DNA from: Nonomuraea wenchangensis | GTDB lineage: Bacteria > Actinomycetota > Actinomycetes > Streptosporangiales > Streptosporangiaceae | Reading direction: 5' to 3' | Assembly: GCF_900111685.1 (NCBI RefSeq) | Contig: NZ_FOHX01000002.1 | Location: 803,869 to 867,868, forward strand | Length of the DNA stretch: 64,000 bases | Shown here: positions 38,180 to 46,289 of the stretch, one piece after another | How the letters are laid out: each line of letters starts with the position of its first letter | How positions within the stretch are numbered: position 1 is the first letter of the stretch | Translations under genes and position numbers: made by a program | The notes under the pieces: model-generated | What the model saw: the letters and a program-made list of their open reading frames with translations, nothing else | Told to the model about the DNA's origin: nothing | The model's database searches: none

Positions 38180-39622
38180 TCACCAGGAGGCGACGTTGAC
38201 CTTGCCGTCCGGCGAGACGAGCCGGACCCGCTGCCCCACCAGCTCCCGCGACTCGGCCTCCGCCAGCAGCGCCGGCTCCTCCACCACGGCGTGCGCCCGC
38301 CCGCCGCCCGGCAGGTCCACCACGAGGATGCCGCGTTCGGCCGCGCCGTCCCTGCCGTGCGCGACGGTGTAGCCGGCGACCGTCGCAGCGCCCTCGTGGA
38401 CGTCCACGACGGGCACGCCCGTGGCCGTGAACACCGGCGCGGCGCCGCCCAGCCGGCCGCCGGGCTCGCTGGACCACACCGCGTACGTGTGCTTGGTCAG
38501 GTGCATCCCCACCCCGGTCACCAGCCCGTGCCCCGCCTGGGCGCGCAGCAGCCCGGCCATGGTCGCGGTCGAGTGGAGGACGTAGTCGCTGGCCGGGCCG
38601 CCCGCGTACGGCAGCCCGCCGGTGACCGTCAGGCCGCGCCGGTCGTACGGGTCGAGCCCGATCGCGTCGCACGCCTGCCGCAGCGCGATGGCGAAGCAGC
38701 TGTAGACGTCGAGCGCGTCCATGTCGGTGAGGCCGAGCCCGGCCCGCGCGAAGGCGGCGGCGGCCACGTGCGGGATCGCCTCCGAGGCGCCGAGCGCGGG
38801 CCGGGCCGCCACCTCCCAGGTGTCCTCGCCGTAGGCCCATCCGCGCAGGTAGACCCGCCGGTCCCGGGGCACGCCCAGCCGGTCGGCCAGCGCGCTGCCG
38901 GCGAGCACGACGGCCGCGGCCTGGTCCACCTCCAGCACGGCCACGGTGTCCCTGGTGTACGGCCAGCCGACGAAACGGCTGCCGGTCACCAGCTCGCCGG
39001 GGCCGCGAGGGGTGCGCCGCCAGGCGTACGGGTTGGCGGCGGCCACCTCGGTCATCGGCGCCAGCAGCCGCCCGCGCTCGCGCATCTCCTCCTCGACGGA
39101 GATCCCGAGCGCCGCCCGCCGGGCCGTCTCCATGATCGGGTAGGTGTGCACCGGCAGCACCAGTCCGTGCGCCAGCTCGGCCTGGCTCGGGGGCCGCTCC
39201 CAGCCGTACGGGGGCTTGGGGTCGGCCGGATGGCTCCACGGCGTGCGCTCGCCCGCCCGCCGGTAGGCCCGCCGCGTGGCCAGCGCCTCGGCCCCGGTCA
39301 CGAGCGCGCAGGTGAACTCCCCCGCCGCGATCCCGGCCGCCGCCGCGCCGATCAGCGTCTGCGGCGCCGTGCCGCTGACCTTCGAGTACGCCCGGTGCCG
39401 CGGCGCCGCCCCCAGCCGTTCGGCGAGCCGCCCGACGGGCGAGTCGTACTGCCAGGAGTCGGTGTGGACGATCTGGATCGACTCCAGCCGCTCGACCGGC
39501 AGCCGGGCGTCGTCGGCCGCGGCGCGCGCGACCTCCTCCCAGAGGTCGAGCGGTTCGGGGCCGGGCTGCTCGCGCACGGTGCGTTGCGCGATGCCGATGA
39601 GACAGGGGGTGCGCGAGTCCAT
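38180..39622 (-). CDS. Thiolase-like (TLP1-type) acetyl-CoA acetyltransferase family protein
   Basis: The 480-residue protein has the thiolase fold (PCLIGIAQRTV, then SVPLIG-type strand GTAPQTLIGAAAAGIAAGE, DALDVYSCFAIALRQ and GLTVTGGLPYAGGPASDY) and an extra C-terminal OB-like domain (from about residue 395) as in thiolase-like protein type 1. The classical C-terminal catalytic Cys-x-Gly region is not evident, so a true thiolase reaction is doubtful; lipid transfer or acyl-CoA binding is possible. The ATG at 39622 follows GAGGGC. An AT-rich region with GAAT-N3-GTTCT stands upstream. Confidence 0.85.
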   Translation of the reverse strand: MDSRTPCLIGIAQRTVREQPGPEPLDLWEEVARAAADDARLPVERLESIQIVHTDSWQYDSPVGRLAERLGAAPRHRAYSKVSGTAPQTLIGAAAAGIAAGEFTCALVTGAEALATRRAYRRAGERTPWSHPADPKPPYGWERPPSQAELAHGLVLPVHTYPIMETARRAALGISVEEEMRERGRLLAPMTEVAAANPYAWRRTPRGPGELVTGSRFVGWPYTRDTVAVLEVDQAAAVVLAGSALADRLGVPRDRRVYLRGWAYGEDTWEVAARPALGASEAIPHVAAAAFARAGLGLTDMDALDVYSCFAIALRQACDAIGLDPYDRRGLTVTGGLPYAGGPASDYVLHSTATMAGLLRAQAGHGLVTGVGMHLTKHTYAVWSSEPGGRLGGAAPVFTATGVPVVDVHEGAATVAGYTVAHGRDGAAERGILVVDLPGGGRAHAVVEEPALLAEAESRELVGQRVRLVSPDGKVNVASW

Positions 39623-39668
39623 GCCCTCATCCAACCAGAACAAAATTCGGTTGGTAAGTGGCGACTTT

Positions 39669-39685
39669 TGTCAATGCGGTTGACA
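39669..39685. promoter_or_regulatory. Inverted repeat TGTCAA-N5-TTGACA
   Basis: This perfect 6-base dyad is in the 238-base region between the thiolase-like gene and the first serine-protease paralogue. TTGACA also fits a -35 box read toward the protease gene, 176 bases upstream of its start. It is a candidate operator or promoter. Confidence 0.35.
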
Positions 39686-39860
39686 CCATTACCAGAGTCC
39701 CTTAAGGACCGGCTCTGACCTGCGGAGATGCTTTTTCGTCATACATGCGATCTCGCTATCTCGACAACCGCGTCATGCTTCTTTCCGTCGATTACTCGCG
39801 ACCGCTGAGGCCGTTCAATACCGTTTCCAGCGTTTTCCTGGCCCCCGGAGAAGGAGCTCC

Positions 39861-40826
39861 ATGAAGTCCCGAGCAAGACGCCTCACGACCACCCTGACAG
39901 CCGTCGGGCTGACCGCGGGCAGCATCAGCGGCGCGGCCGGCGCCACGGCCCCCTCGGACGTCGTCGCCAGGAACGCCACCACCCCCGCCGAACAGGCGAT
40001 CCTGTTCTGGACGCCGGACCGCGTCAGGCTGGCCACCGGCGGCGCGAAACAGAGCAAACCCGTCAACGCGCCCAGGACGGTCGGGCTGGTGCTCTTCACG
40101 CTGCCGCGTACCGACCCGCGCGACCCACGCAACTGGCGCTCCTGCTCGGCCACCTCGGTGCGGAGCGAGCACCGCGACCTCGTCGCGACCTCCGCCCACT
40201 GCGTGTACGACACCAGGCGCAACGCCTTCCACGACAACTGGGTGTTCATCCCCTCGTACGAGGACGGCAAGGCCCCCTACGGCATCTACGCCGCCAAGAC
40301 CTTCAACACGCACGCCGACTTCGCGGTGAACGAGGACTACGACTACGACTACGCGTTCGTCAACGTCCACAACGGCATCAAGGTCTCCTGGACGAAGGCC
40401 GGCAGGTCCTGGCAAGGGCAGCTCAGGAACGCCGGCCGCCTTGGTGACAACGTCGGCGGCCAGGGCTTCACCTGGAACCGGAGCACCAAGCTGAGCGTGT
40501 CCTCCTTCGGCTACCCGGCGGGCGGCCGCACCATGAAGCGCTGCTCAGGAAAGCTCCGGCCGATGCCGGAGGCCAGGAAGTACAACGCGCAGGAGCACGT
40601 CGGCCTCCCGTGCGCCTTCACCGCCGGAGCCGGCGCCGGCGGCGGGCCCTTCCTATCCGGCTACAAGAGCGCCTCGCGCACCGGCTATCTGGTCGGCGTG
40701 GGCAGCGTGGCGTGGGACACCGACGGCGACGGCCGTTACGACCACCTCTCGTCGCCGTACTTCAACGGTGAGACGTACAAGATCTACAAGGCCGCGGCGA
40801 ACCGCTGGACCGGCGACATACCGTGA
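39861..40826 (+). CDS. Secreted trypsin-fold protein, catalytic Ser replaced by Gly (paralogue 1)
   Basis: The 321-residue exported protein has a signal peptide (MKSRARRLTTTLTAVG, cleavage likely near residue 30), a short pro-region with an FW motif, and a chymotrypsin/V8-like domain. His113 (ATSAHCVYD) and Asp163 (DYDYDYAFV) of the triad are present. The nucleophile motif, normally G-x-S-G-G-P, reads G-A-G-G-G-P at 258-263, so the serine is glycine. Cysteines 95 and 114 can pair as in active relatives. The ATG at 39861 follows GGAG. It is the first of five tandem paralogues. If the reading is right it is a pseudoprotease. Confidence 0.9.
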   Translation: MKSRARRLTTTLTAVGLTAGSISGAAGATAPSDVVARNATTPAEQAILFWTPDRVRLATGGAKQSKPVNAPRTVGLVLFTLPRTDPRDPRNWRSCSATSVRSEHRDLVATSAHCVYDTRRNAFHDNWVFIPSYEDGKAPYGIYAAKTFNTHADFAVNEDYDYDYAFVNVHNGIKVSWTKAGRSWQGQLRNAGRLGDNVGGQGFTWNRSTKLSVSSFGYPAGGRTMKRCSGKLRPMPEARKYNAQEHVGLPCAFTAGAGAGGGPFLSGYKSASRTGYLVGVGSVAWDTDGDGRYDHLSSPYFNGETYKIYKAAANRWTGDIP

Positions 40827-40841
40827 CCGACACGCGGCTCA

Positions 40842-40873
40842 GAGGCTCCGGCTCCTGCGGGATCCGGGGCCTC
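40842..40873 (+). terminator. Terminator after protease paralogue 1
   Basis: GAGGCTCCGG pairs with CCGGGGCCTC (one G-T) around 12 bases. The remaining 267 bases up to the next gene hold no other convincing feature; a GTGACTCAC dyad near 40890 is too short to assign. Confidence 0.65.
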
Positions 40874-41140
40874 CTCGATCTCATTCGACGTGACTCACGC
40901 CACCTGATCACGGCGAAATGCCGGCGCGTTCCGAGCCGCGTCCCCTCTTCGCGATCATGGCTCTGACCTGCTGGAACGTCGAAAGTCTTTTGATCGTTCC
41001 GACGTATCGAAGTGGCGGGCTGACGGCGTCCTTATAGTTCACGTTGGAACCTGGATCAGGTAACGAATCCCTATCCGGGCTGCAATACCCTCCGCTCATC
41101 TGGAAAAATCGCCCCTTACGACCCCAAGAAAGGCTTTTTC

Positions 41141-42274
41141 ATGATCTCCCGGGCCCGGCAGCTGCTGGCCGCCGCGCTGAGCGGCGCGCTGCTGATGCTG
41201 CCTGCCCACACGGGGATCGCCGCCGCGGACACCACCAGCGCCGCCGGCAAGGTGCAGAACATCGCCCTCGCCAAGACCGCCGCGGACGTCAAGCGGGTCG
41301 CCGACTACTGGAAGCCCGAGAAGTTCAAGCACACCGACAGCTACAGCCCCGCCACGCCGGGCGCCGCCGCCGCACCGAAGTCCACGTCCGCTGCCGCCGC
41401 CGCAGGCCCGGCCGCCCGCACCGCCACCACCACCAGGGCGAGCACCGGGAGCACCGGCAAGTCCAGCGCCGGCCGCCTCGCCGCGCCCGCGCTGCCACGC
41501 AAGGGCGCCCAGGTCGGCAGCACGATGGGCAAGGTCTTCTTCCGCTTCGGCGACAAGGAGTACTGGTGCTCGGCCAGCGCGGTCACGGCCAGGAACCGCA
41601 GCGTGGTCGCCACCGCCGGGCACTGCGCCTACGATCCGCGGCAGGCCAAGGCCGCCGACTACTGGATCTTCGTCCCCAACCCGGGCCCCGGCGGCGAGCA
41701 GCCGATGGGCATCTACGTGGCCTCGTCCATCAGCCTGCACGAGGACTGGATCGGCCGGGGCGACTACGACTACGACTACGCCTTCGTCACCGTCCACCGC
41801 GGCTTCGCCTGGGTGAACAAGAACGGCCAGTACACCATGCAGGACGTCGGCCGGCTCCAGGACAACGTGGGCGGCCTCGGCCTGGAGCTCAACAGGAAGC
41901 CGGGCACCTACACGGTCGCGGCCTTCGGTTATCCGGCCGGGGCGCAGCCCGACGGCAGCCGCCCGTACGACGGCAAGACGCTGCGGATGTGCCGCGAGGG
42001 CCGGACGATCTGGAACGCCGCCCCGCCGCTGGACCTGCAGAAGGGCGTGCAGCTCCAGGCGTGCGACTTCAGCGCGGGCACCAGCGGCGGCCCCTGGGTG
42101 ATCGACTTCGACAAGGGCCGCAAGATCGGCAGCCTGACCGGCATCAACAGCCTGACCTGGGACCGCGACGGCGACAAGCGCTACGACGCGGTCTCCTCGC
42201 CCTACTTCGACACGGTCGCGGGCGTGGTCTACCAGCGCGCGGCGGCGCAGAGCACGCCCGCGAAGATCGCCTGA
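41141..42274 (+). CDS. Secreted trypsin-like serine protease, complete triad (paralogue 2)
   Basis: The 377-residue exported protease has a signal peptide (about residues 1-29) and a pro-region with an Ala/Thr-rich low-complexity stretch (72-120). The catalytic domain carries His161 (VATAGHCAYD), Asp212 (DYDYDYAFV) and Ser315 (AGTSGGPW). It is the only one of the five tandem paralogues with all three residues. Cys143/Cys162 and Cys284/Cys308 look like disulphides. AAAGG precedes the ATG. The short linker between Asp and the C-terminal half lacks the insertion of paralogues 3-5. It may process or be controlled by the neighbouring inactive copies (inference). Confidence 0.93.
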   Translation: MISRARQLLAAALSGALLMLPAHTGIAAADTTSAAGKVQNIALAKTAADVKRVADYWKPEKFKHTDSYSPATPGAAAAPKSTSAAAAAGPAARTATTTRASTGSTGKSSAGRLAAPALPRKGAQVGSTMGKVFFRFGDKEYWCSASAVTARNRSVVATAGHCAYDPRQAKAADYWIFVPNPGPGGEQPMGIYVASSISLHEDWIGRGDYDYDYAFVTVHRGFAWVNKNGQYTMQDVGRLQDNVGGLGLELNRKPGTYTVAAFGYPAGAQPDGSRPYDGKTLRMCREGRTIWNAAPPLDLQKGVQLQACDFSAGTSGGPWVIDFDKGRKIGSLTGINSLTWDRDGDKRYDAVSSPYFDTVAGVVYQRAAAQSTPAKIA

Positions 42275-42289
42275 CAGACCCATCTTCTG

Positions 42290-42321
42290 CGAGGGCCTCC
42301 GCCTCACGGCGGGGGCCCTCG
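42290..42321 (+). terminator. Terminator after active protease
   Basis: CGAGGGCCTCCGCC pairs with GGCGGGGGCCCTCG (one G-T) around TCAC; TGCCGTTTT follows. The rest of the 401-base gap to the next gene holds a CRP-type site and a conserved leader, listed separately. Confidence 0.88.
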
Positions 42322-42410
42322 TGCCGTTTTCTGTGAGTTCCGGACCGCTTCCTGAAGATCTCCTGTGAAGATCAGCCGGAATTAGACGGAACACACCCGA
42401 TTCTGGTTCC

Positions 42411-42426
42411 TGTGATCTATGTCACA
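42411..42426. promoter_or_regulatory. Perfect CRP-type site TGTGATCTATGTCACA
   Basis: This exact TGTGA-N6-TCACA palindrome lies 250 bases upstream of paralogue 3. A near-identical site (TGTGATCTGCGTCACA) stands 276 bases upstream of paralogue 4. Actinobacterial CRP proteins bind this consensus. Confidence 0.7.
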
Positions 42427-42601
42427 TGCTCGGCCGAGTCGATCACTAACGGAACTTTCCTCCCGCAAGCCGCAAACCGCATTTACCCTGCACAAACAGC
42501 GTGAACACGGGACGGCCTCTGACAGATAACGACGAGGTAACGGAGGTAACAGCGCCTACCGATTCGTCCAGACCGGGTTTCACCTGCGGAGATCACCACG
42601 C

Positions 42602-42635
42602 TATGTTCCTTGCAATCCCTTTACTGACGCATGGG
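42602..42635 (+). promoter_or_regulatory. Conserved leader block of paralogue 3
   Basis: A 34-base block from TATGTTCCT to GACGCATGGG is identical at 32 positions to 44531-44564 upstream of paralogue 4. It ends 41 bases before the TTG start. It may contain the promoter or a 5'-UTR element. Its ATG at 42631 is in frame, but the start is assigned downstream because AAGGAG precedes the TTG. Confidence 0.6.
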
Positions 42636-42675
42636 CCGCGTGTTGCGACCCACGACAGACCAAGGAGCAGTTCCC

Positions 42676-44178
42676 TTGAAGCGCATCCTCATCCCCGCCG
42701 GTGGCGCCATCCTGGCTACCGGCCTTCTGGCCGCCGGCCTGGCCGGCACGGCTCAGGCGAACTCCGACGTCGCCAAGGACAACATGGCGACCACGGCGGC
42801 CAACGCCAAGGCGATCGCCGAGTTCTGGGCGGAGAACAACGGTGCTGCCCTCAAGGCCGCCAAGGAGTCGAACGTCTGGGACAAGTCCGACGTGGCCAAG
42901 CTCCAGACCAAGGGCGGCTACAGCGCGGACACCAAGCCGGGCTCGACCGCTCCGATCGGCGAGGAGAAGAAGACCGCGGCCAAGGTTCAGAACGTGAACC
43001 TGCCGAAGACCATCGGCAAGGTCTTCTTCGTCAACGGCAAGGGCGAGAAGAAGTGGTGCTCCGCCACTTCCCTCCAGTCCAAGTACCGCAACCTGGTCGC
43101 GACGGCCGGCCACTGCGTCTATGACACCGGCACCAACAGCGATGTCATGAACAAGTGGGTCTTCGTGCCGGGCTACTACCAGGGCAAGGCCCCCTGGGGC
43201 ATCTACGTGGGCAAGACCGCCTACACCCACTACGACTTCGACGTCTACGAGGACTTCGACCGCGACTACGCGTTCGTCACCGTCTACAACGGTGTCTCCC
43301 TCGGCGGCGGGACCGCGAAGAAGGTCACCAAGGCCGCGTTCGATGCCCACACCGGCATCAAGGACGCGAAGGACGTCGAGATCAGCCGGGACGAGTTCCG
43401 CAAGGCGAAGCTCGACCCCACCTCCACCGACTCGTACTGGGTCAAGCGTGGCGAGAGGGCCAAGAAGGTCGGCCCCGAGTACCCCGGCGCCGTCGTGGAG
43501 AAGGTCGAGACCAGCAAGGAGAAGTACCGCGACGCCCGGATCGGCAAGGGCGAGGGCTTCAAGTTCGGTGAGCCCATCACCGAGCAGGTCTCCAAGGCCG
43601 ACTACGACAAGTACAAGGGCCTCGGCGAGAAGAAGTCGGACAACCGCGGCAACTACACGATCACGCACTACTACGTGCAGTCGTGGGTCCTCCCGGGCTC
43701 GGACACCAAGTTCTACAAGACCGAGTTCTTCATCATCGAGGGCTTCGCCAAGGACGCCGGTCGCCTCGGCGACAACGTCGGCGGCCAGGGCTTCGCCTGG
43801 AACCAGCCGACGGGCAAGTACGTCCGCGTGTTCGGCTACCCGGCCGCTCCTCACCCTGACGGCAACAAGAACTACACCGGCGTCACGCCGAAGTGGTGCT
43901 ACGGCAAGACCACCAAGAAGCTGGTCGGTTCCGCCGCCAAGAAGATCGAGGAGCACGTGGCGCTCAAGTGCGCCATGACCGAGGGCGCCGACGGTGGTCC
44001 GTGGCTGTACAAGTACAGCAACGCCAAGCGTCTCGGCTACGTCAACGGTGTCACCAGCACCTTCAACGACCAGGACGGCAACGGCCGCGTGGACTACATC
44101 TCGTCGCCGTACTTCGACGGCGAGACCAACACGGTCTACAAGGCCGCGTCCTCCAACTGGTCCGGCAAGATCGTCTAA
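42676..44178 (+). CDS. Secreted trypsin-fold pseudoprotease, Ser replaced by Asp (paralogue 3)
   Basis: The 500-residue exported protein starts with TTG (AAGGAG eight bases upstream) and a signal peptide ending near residue 28 (GTAQANS). A pro-region with FWAENNGAALKAA and VNLPKTIGKVFF leads into the trypsin fold. His146 (VATAGHCVYD) and Asp197 (DRDYAFV) remain, but the serine motif reads GADGGPW, with Asp439 at the nucleophile position. Between Asp197 and AGRLGDNVGG lies an insertion of about 135 residues rich in lysine and glutamate (207-360) that paralogues 1 and 2 lack. A CRP-type site and leader block stand upstream and a terminator follows. Confidence 0.92.
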   Translation: MKRILIPAGGAILATGLLAAGLAGTAQANSDVAKDNMATTAANAKAIAEFWAENNGAALKAAKESNVWDKSDVAKLQTKGGYSADTKPGSTAPIGEEKKTAAKVQNVNLPKTIGKVFFVNGKGEKKWCSATSLQSKYRNLVATAGHCVYDTGTNSDVMNKWVFVPGYYQGKAPWGIYVGKTAYTHYDFDVYEDFDRDYAFVTVYNGVSLGGGTAKKVTKAAFDAHTGIKDAKDVEISRDEFRKAKLDPTSTDSYWVKRGERAKKVGPEYPGAVVEKVETSKEKYRDARIGKGEGFKFGEPITEQVSKADYDKYKGLGEKKSDNRGNYTITHYYVQSWVLPGSDTKFYKTEFFIIEGFAKDAGRLGDNVGGQGFAWNQPTGKYVRVFGYPAAPHPDGNKNYTGVTPKWCYGKTTKKLVGSAAKKIEEHVALKCAMTEGADGGPWLYKYSNAKRLGYVNGVTSTFNDQDGNGRVDYISSPYFDGETNTVYKAASSNWSGKIV

Positions 44179-44214
44179 GTGACACACCGCGACCGGTCGT
44201 GAACCGTTCGTAGC

Positions 44215-44243
44215 AAAGGGCCCGGCCGCCAGCCGGGCCCTTT
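44215..44243 (+). terminator. Terminator after paralogue 3
   Basis: AAAGGGCCCGGC pairs perfectly with GCCGGGCCCTTT around CGCCA. The following 360 bases to paralogue 4 contain only the CRP-type site and the leader block. Confidence 0.92.
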
Positions 44244-44310
44244 CTGCGTTTCGGCCCGAATGTGAAGGGCTTTGGACGCACGCCGGGCCCAGACGGTGCC
44301 ATCAGAGCGG

Positions 44311-44326
44311 TGTGATCTGCGTCACA
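44311..44326. promoter_or_regulatory. Perfect CRP-type site TGTGATCTGCGTCACA
   Basis: This exact TGTGA-N6-TCACA palindrome, matching the site at 42411 in 14 of 16 positions, is placed equivalently upstream of paralogue 4. Confidence 0.7.
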
Positions 44327-44530
44327 CTCTTCGCGGAGCGGAAACCGCGAGCGCGCCGGCGCCCCGCGGATCGCCCTCACACCTTACTTATGTTGATCAG
44401 GGCAAATGACCGCAAGGGCCGCTTCCCTCAACTCCTGCGCACGAGCCGTCTAAACATCACAGAACGATTACGCCCGACTTGTCGCCTCTTTTCCTTCCAA
44501 AGCGACTACCCGAGCTCAAGATCAACACTG

Positions 44531-44564
44531 TATGTTCCTGGCTATCCCTTTACTGACGCATGGG
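44531..44564 (+). promoter_or_regulatory. Conserved leader block of paralogue 4
   Basis: This is the second copy of the block at 42602-42635 (32 of 34 identical), ending 38 bases before the TTG start. Conservation upstream of coding DNA indicates a recent joint duplication, a regulatory function, or both. Confidence 0.6.
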
Positions 44565-44601
44565 ACGCAAGAGGCGTTCCACGACAGCGCAAGGAGTTAC
44601 C

Positions 44602-46107
44602 TTGAAGCGCATCCTCCTCCCCGCCGGTGGCGCCATCCTGGCCACCGGTCTGCTGGCTGCTGGTCTGGCCGGCACGGCTTCCGCCTCGGGTGTCGTCGAC
44701 GACGCGCCGCTGACCCCGAACAACAAGGTCGCCGAGACCGTTGACTTCTGGTTCAAGGCGAACGGCGCCGCCCTCCGGGCCGCGTCCGTGTACCGCTACG
44801 ACTACAAGGAAGTCAACAAGCTCGTCCAGAAGGGCGGCTACACCCCGGACACCAAGCCGGGCTCCACCGCCCCGATTGGCGAGGAGAAGAAGGCCGCCGT
44901 CAAGGTCCAGAACGTGAACCTGCCGAAGACCATCGGCAAGGTGTTCTTCGAGGGCCGTGACGGCAAGCTGTACTGGTGCTCCGCCACCTCGATCCAGTCG
45001 ACCTACCACAACCTGGTCGCCACCGCTGGTCACTGCGTGTACCAGACCGGTGCGAACGGGCACGTCCTCGACAAGTGGGTCTTCGTCCCGGGTTACTACC
45101 AGGGCAAGGCTCCGTGGGGCATCTACGTGGGTAAGCAGGCCTTCACCCACTACGACTTCGCCACGTACGAGGACTACGACAAGGACTACGCCTTCGTCAC
45201 CGTCTACAACGGCATCACGCTGGGCGGCGGCGACGCGAAGAAGGTCACCAAGGCGGAGTACGACGCCGCCGAGGGCCTCAAGGAGTACAAGGACGTCGAG
45301 ATCTCCAAGGACGAGTTCCTGAAGGGGAAGCTCGACCCCACCTCGACTGACTCCTACTGGGTCGAGCGCGGCAAGCACGGCAAGAAGGTTGGCCCGGACT
45401 ACCCCGGCGCCGTGGTCGAGAAGGTCGAGACCACCAAGGACAAGTGGATCCGCGGCGGCATCGGCAAGGGCGAGGGCTTCAAGTTCGGCGAGCCCGTCGT
45501 CGAGCAGGTGTCCGCGCACGAGTGGGCCCGCTACAAGGGCCCGGGTGAGAAGAGTGAGAAGGCCGACAGGTTCGGCAACTACACCATCACCCACTACTTC
45601 ATCCAGTCCTGGAGCGTGCCCGGGACCGACACCAAGTTCTTCAAGACCGAGTTCTACCTGATCCAGAACTTCGTCAAGGACGCGGGTCGTCTGGGCGACA
45701 ACGTCGGTGGCCAGGGCTTCGCCTGGAACCAGCCGACCGGCAAGTACGTTCGTACCTTCGGGTACCCGGGTGGCGAGCACCCCGACGGCAACAAGCCCTA
45801 CACGGGTGTCACGCCGAAGTGGTGCTACGGCAAGACCAGCACCAAGCGGACCGTGGTCGCGGCCATCAAGGCCGAGGAGCTCGTGTCCCTGAAGTGCGCC
45901 GTCACCCCCGGCTACAACGGCTCGCCGTGGCTGCTCAAGTACAGCAACGCCAAGCGTCTCGGCTACGTCAACGGTGTCACCACCGCGGTGTTCGGCGACG
46001 TGGACGGCAACAACCGTTACGACACGATCTTCTCGTCGTACTTCGACGGCGAGACCGCGTCGGTCTACAAGGCTGCTGCCGCTCTGTGGTCCGGCAAGAT
46101 GTCCTAA
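44602..46107 (+). CDS. Secreted trypsin-fold pseudoprotease, Ser replaced by Asn (paralogue 4)
   Basis: The 501-residue exported protein is close to paralogue 3 throughout (LKRIL-PAGGAILATGLLAAGLAGTA signal peptide in the same register). The TTG start has AAGGAG five bases upstream. His144 (ATAGHCVYQ) and Asp195 (DKDYAFV) are kept. The nucleophile region reads GYNGSPW, with Asn439 in place of serine and a serine two residues later in place of glycine. The lysine-rich insertion (about 205-360) is present. The coding DNA uses more T- and G-ending codons than the neighbours, which may reflect high expression or a different history. Confidence 0.92.
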   Translation: MKRILLPAGGAILATGLLAAGLAGTASASGVVDDAPLTPNNKVAETVDFWFKANGAALRAASVYRYDYKEVNKLVQKGGYTPDTKPGSTAPIGEEKKAAVKVQNVNLPKTIGKVFFEGRDGKLYWCSATSIQSTYHNLVATAGHCVYQTGANGHVLDKWVFVPGYYQGKAPWGIYVGKQAFTHYDFATYEDYDKDYAFVTVYNGITLGGGDAKKVTKAEYDAAEGLKEYKDVEISKDEFLKGKLDPTSTDSYWVERGKHGKKVGPDYPGAVVEKVETTKDKWIRGGIGKGEGFKFGEPVVEQVSAHEWARYKGPGEKSEKADRFGNYTITHYFIQSWSVPGTDTKFFKTEFYLIQNFVKDAGRLGDNVGGQGFAWNQPTGKYVRTFGYPGGEHPDGNKPYTGVTPKWCYGKTSTKRTVVAAIKAEELVSLKCAVTPGYNGSPWLLKYSNAKRLGYVNGVTTAVFGDVDGNNRYDTIFSSYFDGETASVYKAAAALWSGKMS

Positions 46108-46159
46108 TTCAGGACATCCTCTGGAGCTGGGGGTCCAAACCTCAGACCGCCTGTTTTAC

Positions 46160-46191
46160 CCGAAGGGCTCGGCTTTCGCCGGGCCCTTCGG
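46160..46191 (+). terminator. Terminator after paralogue 4
   Basis: CCGAAGGGCTCGGC pairs with GCCGGGCCCTTCGG (one G-T) around TTTC. Confidence 0.85.
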
Positions 46192-46289
46192 CCTATCTGG
46201 AGACAAATCCGAGAAGGACCCTTACCAGACCGAACGATGATCGATAGGGTCTTTACGCTGTTTCTTGACAACCGCTGTGGAGCCTCCCG

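Noticed and set aside
40889..40904. Degenerate CRP-like sequence upstream of the active protease (CGTGA-N6-CCACC).
   Set aside because: Three mismatches to the consensus; not distinguishable from background.
39718..42593. Shared 12-mer ACCTGCGGAGAT upstream of protease paralogues 1 and 3 (39718 and 42582).
   Set aside because: A 12-base match between two places in 64 kb is expected by chance many times, and the positions relative to the starts differ.
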